Source: Trema orientale (lineage: Eukaryota; Streptophyta; Magnoliopsida; Rosales; Cannabaceae). Taken from it: DNA of 64,000 nucleotides. Location of the stretch: the NCBI GenBank assembly GCA_002914845.1, contig JXTC01000659.1, positions 27,975 to 91,974 of the forward strand, given 5' to 3'. Below the pieces are notes generated by a model, which saw only the letters and a list, made by a program, of their open reading frames with translations, had not been told where the DNA came from and did not search any database. Positions 22,990-35,152 of the stretch are shown piece by piece. How positions within the stretch are numbered: position 1 is the stretch's first letter; each line of letters begins with the position of its first letter. Both the position numbers and the translations under genes were made by a program.

Positions 22990-25971
22990 TGTAAAAGCTT
23001 ATTTCTAGAAGGGATAAATTGGGAAATTTATACCCAATGGCAAACCTGTAAATAAGTATTTCGCGGATTAATTTATTAAAAATATCTAAAATTTTCAATT
23101 AAAGTGTTACAGTTTACAAAAATTGCGTAAAAGGCCATGGAATTCTTCATCTTCTTCACTCAAGGGCCCAAAGGAGAGAAAAGAGAGCCAGAGTTCCTCT
23201 GTCCCGTAGCCACTGTACACCACCTTTTCTGGCCAGACGAGCCACCCCGCAGGGAAGAGCACTCACCAACGAACCCAATGCCGCCAACCATGCCAGAAAC
23301 CGAGCCCCAATGCTAGAGAAATCTTCCTCCAAAGATTCCGCCACCCGCGGGGTTTTTCGGCCACTAGAGCTCCGTCGGACCTCCTTTCGCGACACCAATG
23401 GCACCATTGGATTCTTCTCGTCATCGCCATCATTTCTCAACCGGTCTCAGTCGTTAACTCGCCGCCGATAAGATTTTCACTCTTTGGGACTTTTTACCAA
23501 AGTTTGTAAAAAGTGATATTTTTATTTTTTTTCGTTCAGTATTTATTTTACCCTAGGTAATTATATGAGGTGAAAGATGGTTAAAAATCATAAATAATTA
23601 CGGTTGGTAGAAGTTAAAATAATATCCAGAAGCATGTTAATTTTCGAATTGAAAAATATGGGCCCCGTTTGTTTCAACCATTCCATTCCATTGGAATGGA
23701 AAATCTATTTGAATGTGTGTTTATTTCAACAATTCAGTTTTTCCATTCAAATGATCTTTTAGAATGTGTGTTTGTTTCAACAATTCAGTTTTTCCATTAA
23801 AATGGTCTATCCAAAAAATTAACCATTAGAATAGTTTTTTTGTATCTTGAATGAGAATGGAGGGAGGGAGGTGTTTTTGAATGGTCTATTCCAATACTCC
23901 CGTTCTAATTGCAATACATTCCACTATTTTTTCCGCATTCAAATGTCTCCCATTCCAATTATAACACATTCCATAATTTCCATTCAAATACACACATTCA
24001 AATAGGCGAACCAAACGGGGCCATAGGTCTTTTTCTAATTTAGAATGAAAAATAATATTTTTGCAAAACTAAATAGTGTCGTACTAGAGTCTGTTACTAT
24101 TCAGATTTGGGCCTTCGGCTGACATTAGAAAACTGTTACTTTCTGAAATATTATTACAAAAATAATATTTTTCTACAAATAATCAGTGAAGTTGATACTT
24201 TTTCAAATAGTTTCGAAAGTGATATTTTCCTAAATATGTGATAATAATAATTTCTGAAATATTTTAGGAAAGTGATATTTTTATAAATAATCAGCAAAGA
24301 TGATATTTTCCTAAATACTTTGGAAAAAGTGGACATTTTTCAATTAAATTCCAAAAGAGACATTTTTGTAATTCTCGGATTTAAAGCTCTTTTAAGGCTT
24401 GGGAACTCGAAATTGAATTCTGATTTCAAATTTGGATTTAGTGAGGTCGACAAACGAATTTTGATATATAATATCGCTATGTTTCAAAATGGCATAAATT
24501 ACGAGACTCGTGAAAAGTATTGTTTTGCATGCCACAGGGCGGGTCCCACACCGGAACTAACTTTTGACAAATTACATGTCTAACCTAGCATTTTTGGGTG
24601 CTCTGAATTCAGTGGTGACCCTATTTCTCCGTATGAGGCTCCAGTGGAAAAGTTACTTTTTGAAGTGGACTTACGGAGATCCCGAAACGGTCATTTGAAT
24701 ACCCAAATGACTAACTGGAGTTTCTTCAAGCGTCTTTAGCTTGGTATAGCTATCATTTTAAGGTAGAGGTTCAATTACCTGATTTTATATTTATTTTGAT
24801 TTATAATTGCACTAAAACTTATTTATGAAAAATCGTGATTTCACGATGGTTTAGTTAATTATTGAAAATTATTGGATTATGCTGTGATTGGATTGTGTGG
24901 ATTATTATACATATTTTTATATCGTGATTATGGGATAAAGTAGCGGTGTGCTGCTCATGTTATAGTAAATTCCAGGATAATACTAAGTTAGATTTTTAAA
25001 GCATGATTTGATTATTGGATGCATGATTATTGTGAACTGTTACATGTTGTACATACCATAGGATCACACACTCGAGTTCTATTATTGCATCATGGTAGTT
25101 TAGATCGCTGGCGAGTTGCTGCAGCACTAGGTGAAAGACCTAGGCCTCTGCGCAAGTTTTTGGCTGAAACACTTACGGGTAGTATCAGGATACTGAGTAC
25201 CTCTGCTACAGCAGTATTACAAGGTTGTGATGGGAGGATAAGAGCTCACTCATATACTTGGTTGATTTATGATATGTACAATTATAAGGATTTGGTTTTG
25301 GTTTTGAATATATGATTATTCTGGATACCAATTGTTTTATATACCTGGTTTATAAACGGATTTTGGAAAAAATATTAACCATGCAGGTTTAGTAAAATTG
25401 CATCTATTCAAAAAGGTAATTGAATTTCTACTGAGCATGTGAATACTCACCCCCCTACTTCTCCTACTTTCAGGTGTTTGTCTAATTGAGGTAGTAATCC
25501 TGGTGGTCTGATAAGCTCCGTAGCTTGTACTTACAGTTCTACTCTTAGTCCCTAGTGGGTGTTTATAATCTGTTGTCTCTCTTTTGTTCAATTATTTAGT
25601 CAAGATTAATAAGTGAATATATGAGGATGATTTCGTCGTTAATTTAAGAACTTAAAATTGCAAGTGATTTTATGTAACCTATTTTGGACATTGAACTAAA
25701 TATTTCAATTAAACTCAATTTATCAAAGTTTATGATTTCATAACAAGTTTCCAAACGAGATAGCTGGAAATTTTTTTAAACTTTTATAGTTATTTTTCTT
25801 AAGTAATTAAAACTAATAAGATTTTTTATGATTATGGAATTTATAATGAGTTGAGGATCAAAACGAAATTACCTGATCCTTAATTTCTCTTAAATTTTGT
25901 AAAATTAATATTTTATTATATTTTCACTTAAAATTACTAAAAGTCACGGCTTTGGATTTCTGGTCGTGACA
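22990..25971 (+). mobile_element. Solo Gypsy-type LTR with perfect 5-bp target duplication
   Basis: It starts TGTAAAAGCTT, ends TGGTCGTGACA, and is flanked by ATTAT at 22985-22989 and 25972-25976. The interior shares a long block around 25050-25210 (CATACCATAGGATCACACAC, TTTAGATCGCTGGCGAGTTG) with the LTR at 30852-33259, nearly 90 percent identical by eye. About 24120-24330 is a degenerate tandem array around GTGATATTTTCCTAAATA. No primer site follows. An hAT-like MITE is nested at 23661-24022. Frames at 23156-23440 and 25019-25315 are LTR sequence, not genes. Confidence 0.85.
23661..24022. mobile_element. hAT-like MITE nested in a solo LTR
   Basis: Terminal inverted repeat GGCCCCGTTTG / CAAACGGGGCC encloses 362 bp rich in CCATTCCATT and its complement. 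No coding capacity. I could not identify a clear target duplication. Similar TTCCATTCC-rich repeats occur at 60980-61402, and the MITE at 47830-48518 shares a CGTTTGG terminus. Confidence 0.65.
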
Positions 25972-27319
25972 ATTATTCATATATATATAGTATAAGGATG
26001 TTTTTCAGTATAGATCGTGATGATCTACACATAAACTGTGTTGTCAATAGAAAACATATTAGGTTTATTAGAATACGTTATTTCACATATTAGGTCTAGC
26101 GGTATCTAAATAAGATTACTTGGGTGTTGTGATTGAGAAAAAAGACCATTTTACCCTTGGAAAATTTTGGAACTCTACTGGGGTTCTTGTCAATTGGGTT
26201 GTGCTTCATTAGTTCTTCACTCCATGGCCACACTCACAATGTCACGATCCAAATCCCAAGCCAATGACAGAATGAAAATTTCACTTAATTTGAAAATTTT
26301 ATGTTTATTTATTAAAAAAAATGTCCAAAAAGCTTTTGATTTATAAATCATTTCCATTTTTTTTAAAAATATTGGAATTCCAACTGGTGAACTGCTCTCA
26401 CAGTTATGTATTCACTATCAAACATAGATCGAGAAATAGTTATCGAAAATTATAATTGAAATTCAGTCCACATCATCAACACATAAATACTAAGTACTAA
26501 TATGGCATAATACTTTACAGACACAAATGCTAGAAAGTTTGGTTTGATACTAATTAAGTTCTAATAACTCCAAAATGGAAAATGAACGCCAATTTTGATC
26601 TAAGACTCCAAGAAAATACTATGCGTGTGTAGCTTTGCCCCCACTCAAAAATATTTATGGGCTTCGTCATTAATAATCGGTGGGGTCATAGTCACTTGAA
26701 CTCATTCGTGATACTAAGACAGTGCTCATGTGTGATCCTATAATATGTGCAATATGAACTAGTCTAAAAATCCCCATATAGTCATTTTTATTCCAAAACA
26801 TCACAATTTTCCAATATAGTTATCAAAATCAAATAAATAATATTTAATTCACAAAATTTCAATAATATGTAAAATAATCTGAAATATATTCAGATTCTAT
26901 TTTGATAAAAAAAGTAATCGAACCTCTATCTCATCGGGATAGCTAGAACTAGCTATCATTTACTTGCGGTATTCTTGACTGGAACTCTAAATACTGAAAC
27001 GGACATTATCGTTGGACTCGAAAGGCCCTATAGCTAAAATAGCCATATAACAAGCTTAATTCCAGTTCCATGGTCAAGGTCAACTTTGGCATGCAATATA
27101 AAAAAAAAAAAATCAACTCTTGTGTGTCAGTTTTTTGTTACCTGAAAATTCACAATAGGGAAATTGACGTAGATAGTTTATATTTGAGATAAATTGACTT
27201 TTTTAGTTCACTTTTTCATAATGACTTTTGTAGTTCAAAATAATGACTTTTTTAGTTGCTTTTGGAGAGAGAAAAAATAGTCATTCCGAAACTGCCCTTC
27301 TGCCATTTTTCGCTTTGGT

Positions 27320-28345
27320 ACTAGTAGTCACAATTTGTGACTGATTTTTTTTTTTTTGAACAGTTTGTTTTACATCGTTACGAAGATTGTGAGTTTTTGT
27401 TACTGTTAGTCACAATCTGTAACTGATTTTTCACTTTGAAGTCATAATTTTGTGATTGATGGTCACAACTTTTATGACGTCTTTTCCAGGTATATTTTAA
27501 ATTATTATATTACTCACAATTTTGAAATTGGTAGTTACAATGTTGTGATTGGTGGTCACAATTTGTTTTACATCGTTACGAATAATTAAGACAATTTATA
27601 TTTTAGTGTAACTAATAGTTACACATTTGTGACGAGTAGTAACAAAAGATAGAAAACATGCCACTTAATTCATTTTGATTTATTGTGTCACATACAATTA
27701 GTCACACAATAAATGTTCCATCAAATATTATTTATTCTCTTCATTGTTTCCAAGAAACTATTGACCAAATTACAATTTAATAAATTATGTCAATATTTCT
27801 TACAATATGTACATATCATTCACCAAATCGGTACCCATCTTATAAAATCAAAATAAGTATTCACATTGGCCCATAACTCACACAAAATTTAATTTTCACA
27901 TGAAAATCTATAACTTACAAATTAGTAGTCACAGTGTGTGACTTTATGTCATACAATATAGGTTACACAATCCATGGTAGTAGTCAATATTTGTGACTTA
28001 CAGTCATGAAGGTTGTGACTTACAGTCATGAAGGTTGTGACAATAACATATTTGTAACTTCTTTTAATAGTTTAATAATTTATAATAGTATTTAACAATG
28101 CTCTAAACTCACGACATCTATTTTTCACATAAAAAATCATGTCATCAAGATTAGTAGTGTGAGACTGTAGGTCACATAATCTGTGGCAGCCATAAGTTTC
28201 TCATAGTTCTAAAAAATATAAGATCTGATTTGTGACTGTAACTCACAATGTAACAACCATAAGTTTCTCATAGTTCTATAAAATATAAGATCTGATTCTG
28301 TGACTATAAGTCACAAAATTTGTGACAATTGTGCATAACTCACAA
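27320..28345. repeat. Array of GTCACAA/TTGTGAC motifs with local tandem duplications
   Basis: More than fifteen variants of TAGTCACAA and its complement, often paired as near-palindromes, are spread over about 1 kb. Two clear tandem duplications lie inside: CTTACAGTCATGAAGGTTG twice at about 27990-28030, and a unit of about 70 bp containing CATAAGTTTCTCATAGTTCT twice at about 28190-28320. Confidence 0.7.
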
Positions 28346-28497
28346 ATCTTCAATCTTTGCTCTGCAACTCAAAGAAGAGGAAGAAGAAAACTAAAACTAG
28401 TCAAAAAAGAGTTAATAACTAACATTGTATGATGCAATGAGAAAATAGAAAGAGATTCTTTCCAAAAAAAAAAAAAAAGAAAGAGATGTGAACAAAA

Positions 28498-28626
28498 TTG
28501 GAGATGCTCAGTATGGTGGCACAATATCAAACAGGTGGTCTGCAATTTCTCCATGAAAACAAATACTGGGTCGATGCTCAGCCTATTCTAGGAGCCTTAG
28601 TAGTCAACATCGGATACCTTCTTCAG
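28498..28626 (+). pseudogene. Captured exon fragment of a 2-oxoglutarate/Fe(II) dioxygenase gene
   Basis: The frame reads ...GGLQFLHENKYWVDAQPILG followed by ALVVNIGYLLQ, then CAG|GTTACT, which looks like a retained exon-intron boundary. This is the segment of plant 2OG-Fe(II) oxygenases (ACC-oxidase-like homologs) normally reading GGLQVLHxNxWVDVxPxPG and ALVVNIGDLLQ. The usual Asp of NIGD is Tyr here, and the upstream HxD iron ligands are missing. It cannot encode an enzyme on its own. The closest family is recognised from the motif; the donor gene is not in the window. Confidence 0.7.
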
Positions 28627-29840
28627 GTTACTTTTGGTCCAAATTTTTCTGAGTTGAACTTGATTTTTCGATTTATATCACTTATTAAACATATTCTAAT
28701 TACTATAAACAAAAGAAAATTCAAAGAAAAAAAGGGCTAATGAAAAGAAAGATGAAATAGATTATGGCTGAACCTGTATATAACTTGACGGCGAGGAGGC
28801 ATGAGACGACGAGCGGTGAGGATGAGCTACGACAACGAGCAGCGAAGACAACTGGCGATGACGAGCACAGATGACGAACGACAAAGGGAAAGAGCAGAAC
28901 TAGGACAGAGACCAAGCTTAAGAGCCTTTGAGGAGATTGTGTCGTGTTTTTTGTTCAGATATAGAGTCACCATTTTTGCTTTTGTTCTTTACTCTATGAC
29001 AGGAAAGGGCATTTTAGACTTTTTAATTCCTAAAGAGTATTAAAAATGTCATTATGAGAAAAAGGATTAAAAAAGTCCATTTGCTGAAAAATTGGACTAA
29101 CCACGTCAATTTCCCTTCACAATATCCATATTTTAAGCCAGACTTTCTTAAAGTTAAATATGATCCTCAAAACACAAATTTTTTTCAATTTAAAAGCTTG
29201 GTCCGATGCCCAATTTTCAAAAAAATACCACATTTCGTTAGTGAAATGGCCAAATCATTGGATATAGTTACAGTATTACCCCTTTCCAAAAATTATTTAT
29301 GAAAATACCAATATTTCATCTAACAAATGCCTCAAACTCAAATTATAATTTGAAATATGCGAATACCTTTTACTAAGAACTTGTTCACACCATATCTATT
29401 ACAGAATTATAATAATCCAACTTCTCTATTAGGAAATTGTCCAAAATTTGTGATTTCTTACCGGAGGAATTTTGACTTTGGTGAAGGGGTGTATGAGGTT
29501 CGCGACAATCAACGAGTCTATACGTGCCAGCAATGAGAGGTTTCAGTAGCCCGATGGCTATGATTTGGTAAAAAATAATGGCAGAGGCATTTTCTTCTTG
29601 GCTAGCTATTCGCTCCTCCACGACATTTCAAGGAACAACCCTCAGCTTCGAAGCTTCTTCAGGAATTGACCATGGGCGCAAGCTAGCGCGTCGGCCAGTC
29701 CAACCTCCGGTTGCCGGACTTTAGAGAGAAGCCGAGAGGACGAAGAAGAATAGGAGAAAAAAAAGAAAAAAAAAAAAAAAAAAAAAAAAAAAGGGGGAGA
29801 AAGAGAGAGGCCTTTATTATTAAAAGCTGTGGGTCCCATT

Positions 29841-29871
<31 letters not shown>

Positions 29872-29902
29872 CAAATATTAATATAAAAATGTGGTTTTCA
29901 CA

Positions 29903-30851
29903 CACACACTGGTACCTGTCGTCGATAAATTTGTGTGTTTTGCTTACTTTTATCTTCTGTCATGTTGCTCTCAACAGTTAAGTATATTTAGGCTCATTAA
30001 TTCTTAACAATTTTAGTTCTATTAATTGGACATACAATTTTCGTTTGCAAGTAAAATAAGCATCCACAAACTGATGATTCTTAGGTTAAGGAGCCACCAA
30101 GAGATTCTTTCTATCTAAGACAAGAAAAGAATACAAACCAAAGGACTTAAGTGATCTAAACACCCTAGTTAATACATGAACTAAAGCAGATCTAACAAGA
30201 GCCATTTTCATACTTACCGAGTTGTTATATATAGTTAAGGGAACTAGGCACGTCGAGCACACTAGTTTTGCTCAAAAGTTAGCCACTACAAAAAAAGAGA
30301 ACCTTCTTACCGCATTTACATCTACTCATTAGAAAAGGTCACAAATACCTACAAGATATGTGTCGTTATAGGATAACATAAAATCCCAAACTAAGGGAGG
30401 ATATTCCGATGAGGAAAGCGTTCGCGAAGGCTACCTATACCGATGAAAACCTTGTCAGTATAGCTCTTCTACCAAAAGGGGGATTTTTCAGTACCTAATT
30501 TAGACGTTATACCAATACAACGTTGACTCTACTTAGCATAGGTTATTTCGGGAAAAAAAAAAGAAGAAGAAAAAAGAAAAAAAACGTATAATTTGCAATT
30601 TTTTGTTTAGGGCCAAAAATATCTATGTCGACTCAGCTTTTACTGAGTGGACAATTGCTTATGTCGACTCAGAATGTGAAGCAAGATGTCTGTGCATGAT
30701 CAGCTTGAATCAAAAATTCCAAGATCCCAAAATAGTTGAGAATCAATTGGTCCAAAAATGCATCTAATAGTCTTATACTATATATACAGGGGAGTCATTC
30801 CAACTACACATGTTAACAAAATAATGATTGCCAAGGCAATTAAATGCATGA
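29903..30851. other. Intergenic between solo LTRs; possible CACTA-like fragment
   Basis: CACTACAAAAAAAG at 30284-30297 resembles a CACTA terminus. Further in, GTCGACTCAG and its partner CTGAGTGGAC recur at 30627-30670, like subterminal repeats. I see no opposite end, so this is at most a truncated element. No gene is seen. Confidence 0.35.
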
Positions 30852-33259
30852 TGTAAAACCCCATTTTATATTATTATTATTTTATTATTTTTAATTAAAA
30901 TAAGTAGTGGGACCCACATTTTTTTAAAAACCCATACTTTGTCTCCTTCCCCTCTCTTTCTCTCGTTTTCCCTGGACTAAACCAGAAAAAAAAATACAGA
31001 TCTCTCTCTCTCCAGCTCAAGATCTCTCTCATTAACTCACTCATCTCTCCCTTGCTTCAGCCGCTAAACCAGGCTATTTCAGGCCATTTGAAGGATGCCC
31101 AGCCTGCGCGCCACCACCTCCCGTTGACGCCGTCGCCGTCCTCATCCTCGGAGCCGCCGCACCCGACGTGGAGAAGCGAGGGAGTGGGAATCCGGCTGCC
31201 ACGGGTCGAGGGAAGCCATCCTAGCCGCAAACTTGACTTTCCTAGGCCAGCGCCGAGCTTCTCCGGCCTCCAACCACCGCGAGACGCCACTCCTCCCCGA
31301 AAATGGCGAGTTTTCTTTAGTTTGGCCATTTCTCCAATTTGCAATGTTGATATTCTTATGATAACTTTCCTAAAAGTGGTGTATCTGAGGTTTTAGTGAT
31401 TGAGATTGGTATGAATAAGTAATTGAGAAGCTATGTTGATGGATTTGAGGATCGGATCTGATTTTAGAATGTTTTTCAGATTAAAAATAGTATTTTACTA
31501 ATTATTTTCAGAAAAATGATATTTTTGTAATTATTTTCGCGAAATAATTGTTTTGGCCATGAAACTTATATGCGGTAAAAGAGGACGTTGAAACAAGAAT
31601 AAATATGGTGGTTTTGTGTTAAATCAAAATCTGAAAACAGAAGAATTTTCAAATTGGAAAAAAATGGTATTTTTCTAAATATTTCTAAAAATAGTATTTT
31701 TGAAACTTTCTGATTTAAGGGCTGTTTAAGGATCAAAATCCCGAAACGAAGTTTCGATCTCAAATTTGGATTTAGGGAGGTCGAGAAAGGAAGTTTGATA
31801 TAAAATATCGATATATTTCGAAGTGGCACAAATTCCAAGACTCGTGAATAATGTCTTTTTGCGTTTTACGGGCCAGGTCTCGGTCCGAGACTCTAATTTG
31901 ACAAATTATATGTCTAACATAACTATTTTAAGCACTAGGAATTCAATGGTAATGTCTATTTCTCATTTTGAGGCTCTGTTGGAAACGTCATTTTTCAAAG
32001 TGAGCTTACGAGAATTCCAAAACGACCGTCCGAGTATCCAATTGACCAACGAGAGTTTCTTTGAGCATCGTTAACTTGGTATAGCTACCATCTCGAGGTA
32101 GGAGTTCAATTATCTGGTTTTATACATGTTTTGATTTTAATTTTGGATTATGACTGATTTGTGAAAAATCATGAATAATACGATGTTTTAATAAACTGTT
32201 GGGAAATCTTAGATTATTCTGGAATTATACTGTGTGACTTCTATACATATTTGTAAAATTATGATTATAGGGTAATACAGTAGATTTAGCTGCCCATGGT
32301 ACAGTAAACTCCAGAATAATGCCAAGTAGTGTTTTTAAAAGTATTGTTTGGTTATATTTTGCATGGTTATTACATATCTCGTTATATGTTGTACATACCA
32401 TAGGATCACACACTTGAGTTCCATTATTGCATCATGGTAGTTTAGATCGCTAGCGAGTTGCTGCAGTGCTAGGTGAAAGACTTAGGCCCCTGCGCAGGTT
32501 TTTGGCTGACACACCTCTGAGTAGTGTCAAGATGCTGGGTACGTTTGGTAAGGGGTATTACAGGGTCGTGATGGGAGGATGAGAACTCACTCATTTACAT
32601 TGGTTGATATATGATATGTACAACCATATATGTGGTTCTGGTTTTGGTTTTGCATATGTGATTATTCTTGATCTCAAATATTTTATAAACTTAATTTTAC
32701 AAATGGATTTTAGAAAATGTATTAACCATGCAGGTTTGGTAAAATTACGTTAATTCAAAAAGGTCACCCCACCTACTTCTCCCACTTTCAGGTATTTGTC
32801 TATTTGAGGTAATCGTCATGATGGTTAGACAAGCTGTGTAGCTTGTACTTGCATTCCTATTCGTATTCCCCGGTGGGTGTCTCTGTTAACCTTCTTTCCT
32901 TATTCAATTATTTAGTCAGGATTAGTAAATTTACTAAGTGGATGTATGATGATGATTTTGTTAACTTGAGTACTTAAAACTACAAGTAATTTTATGTAAC
33001 CTATTTTGGACATTAAATTTAAGATTTAATAAAAATTTATAAATAAATTAATTGTAAACTTTCTTAAACTATAATGGATATTTTTTTGAAGTAATTAAAA
33101 CTAATAAGAGTCTTAATGATTATGAAATTTAAAATAATTTGAGGAATCAAAATGAAATTCTGTTTTACTTGATTTCTCCTTAATTTCGTAAAATTAATAC
33201 TTAATTATATTTTCACTTAAAATTACAAAAAATTAAGGCTTGGATTTCCAGTCGTAACA
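30852..33259 (+). mobile_element. Solo Gypsy-type LTR
   Basis: It starts TGTAAAACCCC and ends CCAGTCGTAACA. Flanks CATGA and CATCT agree in only three of five positions, so any target duplication has decayed. The interior matches the LTR at 22990-25971 in order and sequence, notably the block at 32395-32540. A GC-rich leader at 31060-31310 gives frames on both strands (31052-31396, 31057-31344) that are not genes. No primer site or polypurine tract adjoins it. Confidence 0.75.
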
Positions 33260-33529
33260 CATCTTGTATTAATTGTTTGATATTAATGAAGGGTTGAATA
33301 ATGATCTATGGGTAATGCCGAACAGTTAGAGAAATTTGATGAGTTGTTTAGTGTGATGGAAAAGGAGTCTATCCTAAAATTCTGTTTATATTACGTTGCG
33401 CGTTTCTTGAAAAATTGTTGATGTTTTTAAATGAAAATTAAATTTATTTTAAAAGTCTACATCCAACTGCAATTTTTCTATAAACTGTATTGTTCCTAAG
33501 TCAAATTCAACACGAAGAAAAAAAAAACA

Positions 33530-35152
33530 ATTTTTTCTCCAAGTGACAGCGGTTCAATCCCCCACAGTTGATGTTGGACTGTTGGTTGCTTTGACAAAAT
33601 CAAGACCGCAGAAATCAAGCTACATAATTAAATAAAGAATATTTAATTACATATTTTTCTTATATATACCTAGATTAGGTAACCCATATTATATACGATT
33701 ACGACAATTTTATCCTTAGGTTTTGCCTTCCATAACCAGTAATATTAAGGGCAATAACACAAATTTTGGTAACGACAAGATTAATCGCTTAGATGCTGTA
33801 ATATTTGCTACCAACAATAGAAGCACTGTCCAGAACTGGCTTAAGGAAATATGTCAACTATATTAATATTCTCTCTACGATTATCTTTTGATATTCTTTT
33901 CTAATATTCTATTTACGTTTATTTCAAAAAATAAATTCTGACTATATCAAATATGAAGTATTAATTGATTACATATATAATATATGTGGAATAAATATAA
34001 GTAATAGTATATTTGTATCATATATGTACGAAAACGAGGCTGCTATGTTACTATCATCCTACAAATGGCTTAGATGCATTAGTCGCGATTGACACATGCA
34101 TTATCTATGCAGTTTGAAACCAACTTATATACTGGTAAAAAAATTTAACCAATCCAAACAAAGATAGGTTTTGGAAAATCTCATCAAATCCAATATGTGA
34201 ACACCTAAGTTCAATCCAATAAAAACGAACCAAAGTTTCGATTGGTTAGATCCAATCAATTTGGACCTTAGATTATTTTTTTTCTTTTTTTTTTTTCCGA
34301 CTTTTCGATTGTTTATAAATATTTACAACCATTTTAATTAAAAATTATATTAATGAGGCCATTTTGAGTTTTTTTTAGTGCTACTTTTAAGCATTTTTGG
34401 ACTTAACTAAAAATATAAAAGGTATGTTAAAGTTTAAAGATTAAAAATAGGTTTTTTTATAGATTAAGTAGAAAGAACTAAACCAATAATATGTATATAA
34501 ATACTTAATAAAGAGTAAACTAAAAAAAAAAAAAAACTGAATATAGTATTTCTATAACTTTAATCTTATCTTTTGGATTGTGTAAATTTATACTTTCACA
34601 TTAAGAATTTCTAAAATTTTGTACCGTATGTCCACGAAAAGACCTATTTTTAATACTGAATCTGAATAAAAGGTAACATATTCTTATTGCAAAACACTTA
34701 AATCCATAAAATAGTTCCCTAAAATAATAGAATAAATCGGTCAAATTTGGCCCAAAATGTACAGATTTTTTAAAATTCTTAATTTGTATTATATTTACAC
34801 AAATAAAAAAAATAAAAATAAAATTACAGAAATGTCATATTGTAAGTATCATTTTACAGTTATATCTTTATAAAAATTTATATATATACACGTTAGATCG
34901 GTTTAAATAGGTTATTTTTTATAATCAAAAGTAGAACTAATCCAATTTATCCAGTAAAAATTGATTAGATTGGATTATGGATTTGATTGGGTAGAATTAA
35001 GTTTTCAGCAATATATTATCCATATGAAAATGAACGTAGGACAAAAATTACTTGTCCAATGACAAACACATACCACTTTTAATTGTGCTGCTTTGCGTGA
35101 CAAAAAAAGCTGGGTAGGTATATTAATTAGTACTGCTTTGAACAAAAATTAA
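33530..35152 (+). pseudogene. Decayed partial copy of the YUCCA gene
   Basis: Three stretches match the functional gene at 20200-22167 in order: the end of exon 2 (33540-33625), exon 3 with its acceptor (about 33714-33845, TCCTTAGGTTTTGCCTTCCA, and the residues RSTVQNWLK), and the tail of exon 4 (about 35070-35152, ending GCTTTGAACAAAAATTAA). Exon 1 and most of exon 2 are missing. The donor after exon 2 is changed from GT to CT, exon 2 has an insertion that shifts the frame, the FATGY motif has become FATNN, and about 1 kb of unrelated AT-rich sequence interrupts exon 4. It cannot encode an enzyme. Confidence 0.85.

Larger units (their letters stand above)
27158..29115. mobile_element. Mutator-like element carrying a host gene fragment (Pack-MULE)
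   Basis: A perfect 9-bp target duplication TTCACAATA (27149-27157 and 29116-29124) encloses 1958 bp with terminal inverted repeats starting GGGAAATTGACGT. The arms remain alignable for over 100 bp, for example GACTTTTTTAGTTC and CTTTTTCATAATGACTTTTG on the left against GACTTTTTTAATCC and CTCATAATGAC on the right. There is no transposase. The middle holds an array of TAGTCACAA / TTGTGACTA motifs (27320-28340) and a fragment of a 2-oxoglutarate dioxygenase gene (28498-28626). Confidence 0.88.
26240..29902 (-). mobile_element. Solo Gypsy-type LTR, minus strand, split by a Mutator-like element
   Basis: The plus strand starts TGTCACGATCCAAATCCCAAG (the reverse complement of the LTR 3' end) and ends GGTTTTCACA (reverse complement of the TGTGAAAACC start). 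Flanks CACAA and CACAC are a near-perfect 5-bp duplication. The block GAACCTCTATCTCATCGGGA at about 26925 corresponds inversely to the GGTAGAGGTTCAATTACC block of the neighbouring LTRs. Removing the insertion at 27158-29115 leaves about 1.7 kb. An A-tract, a TA microsatellite and a GC-rich leader lie near its 5' end (29650-29880). Confidence 0.7.

Noticed and set aside
25019-25315. 98-codon frame that looks protein-like
   Set aside because: It sits in an LTR. The homologous part of the LTR at 32370-32600 has base changes without sign of frame conservation.
31052-31396. GC-rich overlapping frames on both strands
   Set aside because: LTR leader sequence; frames on both strands arise from composition.
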